Shown piece after piece: positions 24,253 to 32,716 of a stretch of 33,530 nt of DNA. The stretch comes from Lachnospiraceae bacterium. Its GTDB lineage: Bacteria; Bacillota; Clostridia; Lachnospirales; Lachnospiraceae. A program made the translations under genes and the position numbers. The DNA lies in contig SVEQ01000019.1 in NCBI GenBank assembly GCA_015057325.1, positions 1 through 33,530 of the forward strand, written 5' to 3'. Position 1 is the first letter of the stretch, and each line of letters starts with the position of its first letter. Below the pieces are notes generated by a model. The model saw only the letters and a list, made by a program, of their open reading frames with translations, did no database searches and was not told the origin of the DNA.

Positions 24253-26559
24253 ATGAATAAGCGCATTAAAGTCGGATTATTGGTTGATGATATCGATGCA
24301 GGATTTACACAACAGACATGCATAGGTGCAGAACTAGGTGCGAAAAGTATTGATGCAAATCTCTACATTTTCCCGATGAAGTATCTTGATCACAGAGAGT
24401 TTCTTGAGGAACACAGTCGTTTCGAGTATCAGTATAATATGATTCATAGATTTATAACAAAGAAGAATATCGATATTCTTTTTGTTATGATAGGTAATAT
24501 CGGATGTCGAACAGATTTCGAGAAACAGATTGAGTTTTTGAATAGTCTACCAAAGATACCGATAGTCACATTATTCACAGCTTATGATGGATACCCATCT
24601 GTTATATTTGATAATAAAGTCGGTTTTGAGAAAACGATTAACCATCTTATCAAGGAGCATAATGCTCAAAAGATTGGGTATGTCGGTGGTCCGATGACTA
24701 ATGGCGACGCCATTGAAAGACTTGGTGTGTTTAAGGAATGTTTAGAGAAAAACGGTTTGACTTATGATACGAACCGAGTTGTATATGGCAATTTCGAAGC
24801 GGCTTGTGAAGATGTTGTTGAAGAACTTCTTGACAAAAACCAAGATTTGGATGCAGTTGTTTTTGCAAATGATCTCATGGCACTTGGCGGATACAATGTC
24901 TTTAAGAGAAGAAAACTTAGTATCGGAAAAGATATTCTAGTAACCGGTTTTGATAATGCATCATTTACTTCTAATATTATTCCGTCGCTTACAACTGTTG
25001 ATGCAAATGCCGCAAAACTTGCATTCCAAGCGATAAGCAAGTCGAAAGAGTTTATCGCAAAAACACAGGAATCATTTAAGATAGACACGTTCTTCATCAA
25101 CAGAGAATCCTGTGGCTGTGATTCGATTGATATCACATCATATGAAGATGAAATGGATCTTACTCCGGTGTTTGAAAAGGAGAAACTTCCGGTTGATGCC
25201 ATATTTGAATATCTGTTTGGAGAGTATAGTTTGGGAAATGCACTTGATGAGATAGAGGCAGATTTCAAGGAATTCTTATATGTACTTTTCGATGCTGCCA
25301 AATATAGTCGCTTCAGTCAGGATAAGAAGTTGATAAAAGAAAAATTTGCAGCGATAACAGGGCACCCGATTCTTTTATATACGACAACTGAAAAAGTGTT
25401 TAACATGCTTTCGGTTTTTAAAAGACAGATGAGACAGTTCTCGACTGAACCTGAATATTTGGTGGAGTTGGCAGAAGTGTTTGCGATGTTATACAGACAG
25501 TTTACAATGCACAACAGCCAGATGATAGAAAAGCAGCATCAGCACATAATCGAAATCTCGGAAATGGTCAATCACATGACGAGCGATATATTTGTGTATG
25601 ATAGTAATACAGAGAATGCATACTATTCTATGTTTTCACGATTTGGAAAGTTGGGACTTAAGAGTGCTTATATGCTTTCCTTTGGTGATATAGTCAGACA
25701 TTACAGAGGCGATGATTGGGTTCAGCCACAGAAACTTCGACTTAAAGCTTATGAGGTTGATGGAGTTGTCGGGGTTTTGTCTATGGCGGATGCGTCAGTT
25801 AAAGTAAATGATATGTTTGATATGGAATATATGCCGGATCACCGCGCAACTATGGTGTTGTCACCGCTTTATTCTTTTGAAGAAGTGTATGGAGTAATGT
25901 TGTGCGAAGTGGACAGCAAAAGTTTTGACTGCGTAACTCCGGTAAGTGTTCAATTATCATCGGCACTAAAATCACTTATTCTTATCGAAAAGCAGAAAGA
26001 CATCCAAAGAGAATTAGAGAACAACTTAAAGAGAATTGAAGAGAGTAACTTTGTTCTTGATGAGATATCTAAGTCGGATGAACTGACAGGTGTTCTTAAT
26101 CGTAGAGGATTTGTTGATAAAGCACATGAAATTATCACAAAGAAGAGCAGTCGTGGCAAGCATGCCATCATAACATATTCCGATATGGATAATCTCAAGA
26201 TGATAAATGACAAGTTCGGACACGACGATGGCGACTTTGCAATCCGAGAATGTGCACAGATACTTCGAGATACATTCCGTAATTCGGATGTGGTCAGCCG
26301 ATTTGGTGGAGATGAGTTTGTGTGTCTTGCAATAATGGGAGTTGATGGTAAGGGTTCAGATATCAAGGATAGAATAGAGGTTATAACCGCTAATCATAAT
26401 GCGATGATAGATAAGCCGTATCCCGTTGAAATGAGTACCGGATACTGTGAGTTTACATGTGGCGAAGATGTAGATTTGTATAAGTTACTTGATATTGCGG
26501 ACACAATGCTTTATGAAGAAAAGAACGAGAAGAAGAAAAAGAACGGTTCTTACAGATAA
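24253..26559 (+). CDS. Soluble diguanylate cyclase with LacI-type periplasmic-binding-protein-like sensor domain
   Basis: This is a 768-aa protein. Residues about 1-290 are a Peripla_BP_3/LacI-type ligand-binding fold (VGLLVDDIDAGFTQQTCIGAE, KIGYVGGPMTNGDAIERLGVFKECL, DAVVFANDLMALGG, VTGFDNASFT) without the usual N-terminal HTH. A middle region (about 300-600) is partly helical, with a GAF-like stretch near 450-580. The C-terminus is a GGDEF domain (DELTGVLNRRGF, active-site FGGDEF at about 684-689). The inhibitory-site RxxD is present five residues before it (RNSD). There is no signal peptide or transmembrane helix, so a cytosolic ligand probably controls c-di-GMP synthesis. The ATG at 24253 follows AGAGGAG; a longer frame from 24184 overlaps the promoter. 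Confidence 0.9.
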   Translation: MNKRIKVGLLVDDIDAGFTQQTCIGAELGAKSIDANLYIFPMKYLDHREFLEEHSRFEYQYNMIHRFITKKNIDILFVMIGNIGCRTDFEKQIEFLNSLPKIPIVTLFTAYDGYPSVIFDNKVGFEKTINHLIKEHNAQKIGYVGGPMTNGDAIERLGVFKECLEKNGLTYDTNRVVYGNFEAACEDVVEELLDKNQDLDAVVFANDLMALGGYNVFKRRKLSIGKDILVTGFDNASFTSNIIPSLTTVDANAAKLAFQAISKSKEFIAKTQESFKIDTFFINRESCGCDSIDITSYEDEMDLTPVFEKEKLPVDAIFEYLFGEYSLGNALDEIEADFKEFLYVLFDAAKYSRFSQDKKLIKEKFAAITGHPILLYTTTEKVFNMLSVFKRQMRQFSTEPEYLVELAEVFAMLYRQFTMHNSQMIEKQHQHIIEISEMVNHMTSDIFVYDSNTENAYYSMFSRFGKLGLKSAYMLSFGDIVRHYRGDDWVQPQKLRLKAYEVDGVVGVLSMADASVKVNDMFDMEYMPDHRATMVLSPLYSFEEVYGVMLCEVDSKSFDCVTPVSVQLSSALKSLILIEKQKDIQRELENNLKRIEESNFVLDEISKSDELTGVLNRRGFVDKAHEIITKKSSRGKHAIITYSDMDNLKMINDKFGHDDGDFAIRECAQILRDTFRNSDVVSRFGGDEFVCLAIMGVDGKGSDIKDRIEVITANHNAMIDKPYPVEMSTGYCEFTCGEDVDLYKLLDIADTMLYEEKNEKKKKNGSYR

Positions 26560-26566
26560 AAGAAAA

Positions 26567-26596
26567 AAGCGATGAGTACGAACGTGCTCATCGCTT
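26567..26596. terminator. Bidirectional terminator between the GGDEF gene and argS
   Basis: The stem AAGCGATGAG (26567-26576) pairs with CTCATCGCTT (26587-26596), and further inner pairs are possible. T-rich tails lie on both sides. It sits 7 bases after the GGDEF gene and 14 bases past the argS stop. Confidence 0.85.
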
Positions 26597-26610
26597 AATT
26601 TTTGTTTTAA

Positions 26611-28296
26611 TTACATTTGTTCAGGACACTCAATACCGAGAAGTGCAAGAGAATTTTTCAAGGTATCTGCTGTAAGAGAAACAAGTTTAAGTCGTGCATT
26701 TCTAACTTCTTCATCATCAACCAATACTTTGTCTGCATTGTAGAAACGTGAGAATGACTGAGCAACATCCATTGCGAAACGAGCAACAACCGAAGGCTCA
26801 TATCTTTCTGCAGCATCTTCTACAACAGAAGGGAAACGGTTGATTTCTTTGAGAAGAGCAATAGCTGGTTCATCAAGAATTTGACCGCAGTTAATATCTG
26901 CTGTTTTGTCAAAGTTTGCGTTTCTTAATATACTTGCACATCGGCAGTATGTATATTGAACATAAGGACCTGTCTCTCCATCGAAATTAAGAACTTTATC
27001 CCACTTAAATGATACATCTTTGATTCTCTGATTGTATAAGTCATTAAATATGATTGCACCAACACCAACTTTTCTTGCAACACCGTCTTTGTCTTCTAAG
27101 TTCGGGTTCTTAGTAACAATAATTTCTTTAACTTTATCAATAGCTTCCTTAAGAATATCTTCTGCATATATAATGTTACCGCTTCTTGTTGAGAGCTTAG
27201 CACCCTCAAGACTAACAAGTCCATATGGTATATGAACAAGACTGTCTTTTGCCCATTCATTTCCGAGAAGTTCAATTACCTTAAACACCTGAGCAAAATG
27301 AAGCTTCTGTTCCTGACCTGTTACGTAAAGACACTTTTCAAAGTTCCAACGATCCTTACGGTAAAGGATTGCAGCAAGATCTCTGGTTGCATATATTGTA
27401 CTTCCGTCTTTCTTCATGATAAGACAAGGAGCCATGTTGTATTCTTCAAGATCAACAATCTTAGCACCTTCGCTCTCTTTTAAAAGACCTGCTTTTTCGA
27501 GACGATCAACAACGTCACCTGTTTTATCTCTGTAGAAACTTTCACCCATGAAATGATCAAAGTCCATTCCAAGTAATTCATAAGTTCCTTTATATTCTTT
27601 AAGACTTATATCTACAAACCACTGCCATATTGCAAGAGCCTCCTCGTTGCCCTGTTCCATTTCACTAAACCAGTGGCGTGCGTCATCATTTAACGAATCG
27701 TCTTTGTCTGCTTCTTCATGGAACTTAACATAGAGACGCATAAGTTCTGCAACACCGTCACGCTCAACATCTTCCTTGTTGCCCCATGTTTTGTAAGCAA
27801 CAATGAGTTTTCCAAACTGTGTACCCCAGTCGCCTAAGTGATTGATACGCTCAACTTTGTAGCCTAACTTTGAATATATTTTATAAAGTGAGTTTCCGAT
27901 GATTGTTGTACGAAGATGTCCAACGTGGAAGTTCTTTGCAACGTTAGGTGATGAGTAGTCAATACAAATAGTTTTGCCTTCGCCTTTGTTTGAAGAACCA
28001 AAGTTGTCCACGTCAGCTGTTTCAAGCATGGACTTAACGAACATCTCCTTTTTGATAAAGAAGTTAATGTAAGCTCCTTTTACTTCCAACTTTTCCAAAA
28101 TGTCAACGTCACCTATTTTTTCTGCAACATCACTTGCTATAAGAGGTGGTGCTTTGTGAAGTGTTTTTGCAAGTTGGAAACATGGGAACGCGTAGTCTCC
28201 CATTTCCGTATTCTTTGGAATCTCAAGAAGTCCGGATACCATGTCTTTATCAAGTTCTGTTGCATTTGCGATAATATCTATCAGTTTTGCTTTCAT
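26611..28296 (-). CDS. argS: Arginyl-tRNA synthetase
   Basis: This 561-aa class I synthetase charges tRNA-Arg; a tRNA-Arg(CCU) gene is elsewhere in this window. The N-terminal Arg-tRNA synthetase domain is at 1-90. The HIGH-type motif is FHVGHLRTT (about 121-129), preceded by DYSSPNVAK. The KMSKS region is the divergent GAKLSTRSGN, as is usual for ArgRS. The DALR anticodon-binding domain closes the protein (RFAMDVAQSFSRFYNADKVL). AAAGGAG lies before the ATG. It is the last gene of the carboxypeptidase-kinase-argS run, 27 bases after the kinase gene. Confidence 0.97.
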   Translation of the reverse strand: MKAKLIDIIANATELDKDMVSGLLEIPKNTEMGDYAFPCFQLAKTLHKAPPLIASDVAEKIGDVDILEKLEVKGAYINFFIKKEMFVKSMLETADVDNFGSSNKGEGKTICIDYSSPNVAKNFHVGHLRTTIIGNSLYKIYSKLGYKVERINHLGDWGTQFGKLIVAYKTWGNKEDVERDGVAELMRLYVKFHEEADKDDSLNDDARHWFSEMEQGNEEALAIWQWFVDISLKEYKGTYELLGMDFDHFMGESFYRDKTGDVVDRLEKAGLLKESEGAKIVDLEEYNMAPCLIMKKDGSTIYATRDLAAILYRKDRWNFEKCLYVTGQEQKLHFAQVFKVIELLGNEWAKDSLVHIPYGLVSLEGAKLSTRSGNIIYAEDILKEAIDKVKEIIVTKNPNLEDKDGVARKVGVGAIIFNDLYNQRIKDVSFKWDKVLNFDGETGPYVQYTYCRCASILRNANFDKTADINCGQILDEPAIALLKEINRFPSVVEDAAERYEPSVVARFAMDVAQSFSRFYNADKVLVDDEEVRNARLKLVSLTADTLKNSLALLGIECPEQM

Positions 28297-28323
28297 TAAT
28301 ATACTCCTTTATGTTGAAAATCT

Positions 28324-29460
28324 TTATCTTTTAATCGGGAACGAGAATCTTACATTGGTTCCTGATATGAGGTCACCTTCAATTTGAAGTTTTCCGTCTA
28401 ACTGGTGTATTGTTTCGTGTAACTTGTGAAGTCCTGAATACCAGGCTCCGCGATCAAGATAATCATCCGGAATTCCCACACCGTTATCATTGACATACAC
28501 ATCTATAAGTCTGCTGCTTATGAAGATTTTGGCAGTAACTTTGTTGGCGTTTGAGTGCTTGAAAATGTTGTTAAACACTTCACGAAGCATTCCTAAAAGT
28601 CTTATGCAAACAACCGGTGGCAAATTAAGTTCGTGCTCGGTGCAATCGCAAGTTGCATCAATCATACATTCAGGATGTGCCTTCTTATAATGACCGATTA
28701 ACTTGTTAACCTGATCCCATATAGGTTGCTTGGTATCTATATTATAATTTAATCGGAACAACACTCTGTCCAAAGACTTGAGTATGCCTTCTTGTGAATC
28801 ATGGAGTTCATTTAATGTAACCATTGCCCGTCCTATGTCGGAATGCAAAAGCCATTTTAAAACGTCAAGTTTGTTAAGACTTGATATCAACTCCTCACGA
28901 ACATCTCTGTTAAGAGTGGAAGCACAAACATGTCTCTCGTAATCTTCTAATTGAAGCATTTTGAAGTTGTGGTTTGCAGAATCTTCTTTATCAACTGCTT
29001 CTATGAACTCTATACCTGTATCATTGTCTTCCTGAGAACTTAAGTTGCTTTCTTTTTTGCCAAGGAGAACAGTGTGAATACATTTGCTTGCTTTTGAAAG
29101 CATGTCAACCTGTTCCTTGTAAAAGTCAATGTTTTGCTCTAATTGTTTGATTCGACCGGTGAGGCGTTCCTTCGCATCTTCAAGGTCTTTTATCTGGATT
29201 GCCAACTGTTTGCCTCTGCTAAGGGACACACTTTCCGAATCTGTAATCGGCGAAAAAACATTGCGTCTGTTATCAGAGTTGTAAGTATACAAATCTCTTG
29301 TTTTCTCAAGCGTTTCAATCTGAACCTCTAATTCAAACAGTTCGGTTTTTAGGTTCTGTACAAGTTCAAGATCCTTAAGATATGTTTGGTTGAAATATTC
29401 AAGAGTCTTTGTGTTGGCTTCCTCTATAATACTTAAAGGATTTTTTTCATCATTTGGCAT
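28324..29460 (-). CDS. DegS-like cytosolic sensor histidine kinase
   Basis: This 378-aa protein has no transmembrane helix. The N-terminal two-thirds are mainly coiled coil (about 25-125), as in B. subtilis DegS. A HisKA_3-like segment contains NELHDSQEGILKSL, with H220 the probable phosphoacceptor. The HATPase_c domain follows, with N box REVFNNIFKHSNA (about 293-305), G1 box DNGVGIP (325-331) and a C-terminal GTNVRFSFPIK. The ATG at 29460 is chosen for AGAGGA upstream; the TTG at 29481 overlaps the preceding stop. No response regulator gene is adjacent, so its partner must lie elsewhere. It sits between a cell-wall carboxypeptidase gene and argS. Confidence 0.82.
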   Translation of the reverse strand: MPNDEKNPLSIIEEANTKTLEYFNQTYLKDLELVQNLKTELFELEVQIETLEKTRDLYTYNSDNRRNVFSPITDSESVSLSRGKQLAIQIKDLEDAKERLTGRIKQLEQNIDFYKEQVDMLSKASKCIHTVLLGKKESNLSSQEDNDTGIEFIEAVDKEDSANHNFKMLQLEDYERHVCASTLNRDVREELISSLNKLDVLKWLLHSDIGRAMVTLNELHDSQEGILKSLDRVLFRLNYNIDTKQPIWDQVNKLIGHYKKAHPECMIDATCDCTEHELNLPPVVCIRLLGMLREVFNNIFKHSNANKVTAKIFISSRLIDVYVNDNGVGIPDDYLDRGAWYSGLHKLHETIHQLDGKLQIEGDLISGTNVRFSFPIKR

Positions 29461-29477
29461 ATTGTGTCCTCTTTTTG

Positions 29478-30911
29478 TCAAAAGTGTAGATGGTCATCGC
29501 GGCGTCTTCGACGATTGTTTTTGCGAAAGTCTGTATATCGTCTTCGCCTGTCATTTCTTTTCTTTGTCTGTATAAGTGAATTAATAAATGCTGCCAATAT
29601 TAAAATAATAATTAATGAAACTATAATAACAACAAGGATGATGCCGAAGTGTTTGTGTCTCTCCCAAAAAGGAAGTTTTTCTTCCTTTTGTGTACTTTTG
29701 GAAATCTGGGAGTCGAGTGACGTAGTAGTGCTTGTTATAGGGGTTTTGCCTATAATTTCGCCCTCGTAAAGAAAATCAATTTCTCCCAAACTGTTGTCGG
29801 AAACCGAGTCGTATAGCTTAACTTCCTTTTCTATTTTTGTAGTGTCGACGGTTTTGTGAATAAGCATGTGGTAATTGGTATCAACCGTCAAATCTATCAT
29901 TTCATGATTAAGGCTCTTGTAATAGTTATCAAGAAGCAGGTCGTTTTCAGAGTTTTCATTTTGCTCTTTCTGAAAAGAAAAATCAGAAATGGGATAGAAG
30001 TACATAAAATTATTGTAGCAATAATTGTACAATGCACGAGTGTCGGTGTAAGTGTATTTGAGTCCGTCACAGTCAAGAACTACGCAGATTAATTCGAGTC
30101 CGTCTTTCTTGGCAAAAGTAACGAGCGTGTTGTTCGCGTTAGTTGTATACCCGTTCTTACCACCCTCGCAATCCTCGTAGTAATAAGGGCTTGCGGGATT
30201 GATCATTTTTGTACCGGTCCATAATGGACGCTCTTCGTCCTTTAAATTGGTTGGAGGAATAGTGTAATTGACGGTTCCTGCAATCTCCCTGAACTGGTCA
30301 TTTTTGATGGCGGCCTGTGTTATCAGTGCCATGTCATATGCTGTTGTATAGTGGTCGTCGTCATGAAGACCATTGGGTGTTACAAAATGTGTATGCTTGC
30401 AGCCAAGTTCTTTGGCTTTCTCATTCATAAGTTTGGCAAATGATTCAACATCTCCGGCAACTAATTCGGCTACGGCGTATGCACACTCATTAGCAGAATT
30501 GACCATTGTTGCATAAAGAAGATCTCTTACGGTTACTTCCTCGCCAACGTCAAGACCAATGTTAGTACTTGAACGTTCAATTCCCCAAATGGCATTCTCT
30601 GACATTGTGACTTTCTGATCCAAATCAACATCATGTTCAAGTGCGATAAGTACCGTGATTATCTTGGTGATACTGGCCGGGTATTTGCCCATTTCCGAGT
30701 TCTTTTCGTAAAGCACCTGTCCGGTTGACGCGTCCATAACGATAGCAGCGTCGGAGACTATATCCGGTTCATGTGTCGGATTATCAACGTATTCTGTTGT
30801 TTCCGGATGCTCTGTGGTTTCCTGTTCTTGCGTTGTTTCTGTGCCATGACTGACAAAAGAAAAAGAAAAGACCAACAGTAATACCATAAAAAGAGCTAAC
30901 ACTTTCTTCAT
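29478..30911 (-). CDS. D-alanyl-D-alanine carboxypeptidase (DacF-type penicillin-binding protein)
   Basis: This 477-aa peptidase S11 enzyme trims the terminal D-Ala from peptidoglycan pentapeptides. A signal peptide (about 1-22) is followed by a Thr/Glu-rich linker. The active site is SITK (S80-K83), then SAN (139-141), and GGKNG (K242-N243-G244) in place of the common KTG. After the catalytic domain there is a C-terminal transmembrane helix (about 420-443), not the usual amphipathic helix, and a strikingly Arg-rich cytosolic tail (RRRRYTDFRKNNRRRRRDD). The ATG at 30911 follows GAGGAG; the ATG at 30932 lies before that site. A sigma-A-like promoter is at 30959-30987. Confidence 0.9.
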   Translation of the reverse strand: MKKVLALFMVLLLVFSFSFVSHGTETTQEQETTEHPETTEYVDNPTHEPDIVSDAAIVMDASTGQVLYEKNSEMGKYPASITKIITVLIALEHDVDLDQKVTMSENAIWGIERSSTNIGLDVGEEVTVRDLLYATMVNSANECAYAVAELVAGDVESFAKLMNEKAKELGCKHTHFVTPNGLHDDDHYTTAYDMALITQAAIKNDQFREIAGTVNYTIPPTNLKDEERPLWTGTKMINPASPYYYEDCEGGKNGYTTNANNTLVTFAKKDGLELICVVLDCDGLKYTYTDTRALYNYCYNNFMYFYPISDFSFQKEQNENSENDLLLDNYYKSLNHEMIDLTVDTNYHMLIHKTVDTTKIEKEVKLYDSVSDNSLGEIDFLYEGEIIGKTPITSTTTSLDSQISKSTQKEEKLPFWERHKHFGIILVVIIVSLIIILILAAFINSLIQTKKRNDRRRRYTDFRKNNRRRRRDDHLHF

Positions 30912-30958
30912 GGAAAAACTCCTCAATATCATTTATATGTCTGATAAACACTCATAAC

Positions 30959-30987
30959 ATTTTAACACAATTAGTAATAAAAGACAA
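30959..30987 (-). promoter_or_regulatory. Promoter of the carboxypeptidase-kinase-argS operon
   Basis: On the minus strand TTGTCT (30982-30987), a 17-base spacer and TAAAAT (30959-30964) lie 47 bases before the carboxypeptidase ATG. Confidence 0.6.
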
Positions 30988-30993
30988 ACAAAA

Positions 30994-31012
30994 GGGACGA
31001 TTAACTCGCCCC
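30994..31012 (-). terminator. Terminator of mecA
   Basis: On the minus strand GGGGCGA pairs with TCGTCCC (one G-U) across a 5-base loop and is followed by TTTTGTTTGTCTTTT. It begins 24 bases past the mecA stop and its T tail overlaps the next promoter's -35. Confidence 0.65.
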
Positions 31013-31036
31013 CCTTATTTGATAAAAACCATATTG

Positions 31037-31882
31037 CTAAATGCTTGCAAGAGTCTGGATTGCATCCTTCTTGATAATTAATGTGAAATGTTCTTTGAAG
31101 TAGTATGGCATTGCATAATTACCTTTTACCTTAGTTCCGTATTCGCTAAGGAGATTACATGTGCGCTGGTAGTTGCCGGTATCTCCTGACTGATTGTGAA
31201 CAATAAGGTAATACAAGTTGTCGATAGGACTCTTATATAGTGAGTTCTCATCCTTATAAATGGATGAAACCATGCTTGCTGCTTTGCTGATATCATTGAT
31301 ATTCTGGAATGCAAATATTCGATATGAAGTAGCAGGTGTTTCTTTCTTTTGTTGTTTGAGTTTCTCTTTTGCTGCTTTCTTGCTGTTATTTTCTCTAAGT
31401 GAAGCAGAAAGCGGAACAAAGTTTGCCTTGTTGCCGGACTCGCTTTGTTTCTTGGCTTGTTCAATGTTCTCAACAATGTTTGAAAGGGTATCTAACAAAG
31501 AACCGGTTGACTCTAAAAGTGAAATGTCATCGCCGGAATCGTTGTCTGATTCCTCACTTTCATCATCATCGGAATCATCAATCTCTATATCTGTGTATTT
31601 GGAAAATCTTGAGAATCTTGTATCCAATTCCTCGGGATCTTCAACCTTGGTTATTATTAGGATTAAACAATCCGGAGAAACCGGTATGGCTTCAATCATT
31701 AATGGAATGTCATTAGCTTCAAAACCAAGTTCCTCGGAAGCCTGCTCCATCATCTCGCGGAACAACTCCTTGGCTTTGTCTGTACCGTATGCTAATTCAT
31801 TTAACATTAATTCTCTGTCTGCCAAATCTGCTTTGTTAAGTGTGCAGCGAATCTGATTCTCGCTTAAGCGTTCAAGTTTCAT
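31037..31882 (-). CDS. mecA: MecA-family ClpC adaptor protein
   Basis: This 281-aa protein has the N-terminal MecA substrate-binding domain (MKLERLSENQIRCTLNKADL, about 1-95). A long acidic, Ser/Asp-rich linker (DDSDDDESEESDNDSGDD, about 100-118) is followed by a basic segment near 160-185. The C-terminal ClpC-binding domain (about 190-281) contains YRIFAFQNINDISKAA. Family knowledge: MecA brings substrates such as ComK or SigH to ClpCP in bacilli; in a Lachnospiraceae the substrates are not known. The ATG follows AGAAGGAG. It is a single-gene unit with its own terminator. Confidence 0.9.
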   Translation of the reverse strand: MKLERLSENQIRCTLNKADLADRELMLNELAYGTDKAKELFREMMEQASEELGFEANDIPLMIEAIPVSPDCLILIITKVEDPEELDTRFSRFSKYTDIEIDDSDDDESEESDNDSGDDISLLESTGSLLDTLSNIVENIEQAKKQSESGNKANFVPLSASLRENNSKKAAKEKLKQQKKETPATSYRIFAFQNINDISKAASMVSSIYKDENSLYKSPIDNLYYLIVHNQSGDTGNYQRTCNLLSEYGTKVKGNYAMPYYFKEHFTLIIKKDAIQTLASI

Positions 31883-32514
31883 AGAATCATCTCCTTCTAT
31901 ATTAAGTGCAAAAGCACATCCCTGCTATTAGTATATATATATTAACATATTTTTTTCAGATGTAAAGAACTTCATTAAAAATACATAATTTTGAACATTT
32001 TTACATATTTTCACAGTAAATGTACAAACTTTCAAAAATTTCCTTAAATTTCCCCAAGAAAATACATTGATGTTCATAATTTGCGGATGTATATTCGATT
32101 TAAGGGTTTCGAAGCTCAGGACGTGGAAAACGGCTACCATGTTCGATGTTATACACTCAATCAAATATGCACCGATAAGGAAATGGCCGAATAACAAAAA
32201 AAGGAGGATTAATTTATTAATAAAATCAACAATCATAATAAGTGAAAGCATAAGACCTTTTCCTGATAAAATATAGAATAACAGTAGTTAGGGCATTATG
32301 TGAAAAAATCCGGGATTGCCATGGTGATAGTTTCTTATTCACTCCGTAAATATCATTATAAATCATTGTTCTTTTCTGAACGCATACAAATGGTTTGCCA
32401 TGGCAATACGGATTCTCTCTATATATAATATGCAAATATGTAGTATATACTACTTGTCTGAAGTGTAATTATAGTGATACAATTAGTGCAAGTATCAGGC
32501 AAGGAGGGAAAGGA
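31883..32514. other. AT-rich intergenic region of about 630 bp
   Basis: No convincing gene is seen. Between mecA and about 32080 the DNA is very AT-rich. At 32087-32194 (plus) a 35-codon open frame, MYIRFKGFEAQDVENGYHVR and onward, has balanced, coding-like codon use but no ribosome binding site, so it may be a gene fragment. A good AAGGAGG at 32201-32207 is not followed by a start codon, which also suggests decay. ATTGCCATGG at 32315-32324 is repeated inverted at 32398-32407. Confidence 0.5.
32454..32483 (+). promoter_or_regulatory. Promoter of the 52-aa gene
   Basis: TTGTCT (32454-32459), an 18-base spacer and TACAAT (32478-32483) lie 31 bases before the ATG at 32515. Confidence 0.5.
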
Positions 32515-32673
32515 ATGGAAGAAGAAATGGGCGAACTTAATATCAAAGTTGCTTTACGGGAAGAAAGAGATCGTTTACTTGAAATACTACGTGTTTTGCC
32601 TCAAGAAGCAACAGAAGCAAAGAGGTTAATAGAGGTTAGGCTTGCAACCATCAAGGAATCACTTGAAAACTAA
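32515..32673 (+). CDS. 52-aa charged helical protein, unknown function
   Basis: The ATG at 32515 follows AAGGAGG by 7 bases; a second ATG at 32527 is possible. The product (MEEEMGELNIKVALREERDR, then a Leu/Glu/Arg-rich segment ending ESLEN) is almost entirely helix- or coiled-coil-forming, without a membrane segment. It is about the size of Spo0E-type phosphatases but lacks their SQELD motif, so I do not assign it to them. It has its own promoter and a shared terminator and stands alone on the plus strand. Confidence 0.7.
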   Translation: MEEEMGELNIKVALREERDRLLEILRVLPQEATEAKRLIEVRLATIKESLEN

Positions 32674-32684
32674 TTCGTACTAGC

Positions 32685-32716
32685 AAAAAACTTCCAACAT
32701 ACGTAGGAAGTTTTTT
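32685..32716. terminator. Bidirectional terminator between the 52-aa gene and cwlD
   Basis: The stem AAAAAACTTCC (32685-32695) pairs with GGAAGTTTTTT (32706-32716) across a 10-base loop. It starts 11 bases after the 52-aa gene and touches the cwlD stop codon. Confidence 0.85.

Noticed and set aside
25950-26366. 138-aa minus-strand open frame
   Set aside because: Antisense to the GGDEF domain, no independent support.
31260-31856. 198-aa plus-strand open frame
   Set aside because: Antisense to mecA; Ser-rich product is the shadow of the acidic Asp/Glu linker.
31928-32251. 107-aa minus-strand open frame upstream of mecA
   Set aside because: Composition reflects AT-rich intergenic DNA, no ribosome binding site, and it conflicts with the better coding-like 35-codon frame on the other strand.
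32315-32407. Inverted ATTGCCATGG pair as a regulatory or mobile element
   Set aside because: Only 10 bp with a 73-base gap in AT-rich DNA; too weak to call.
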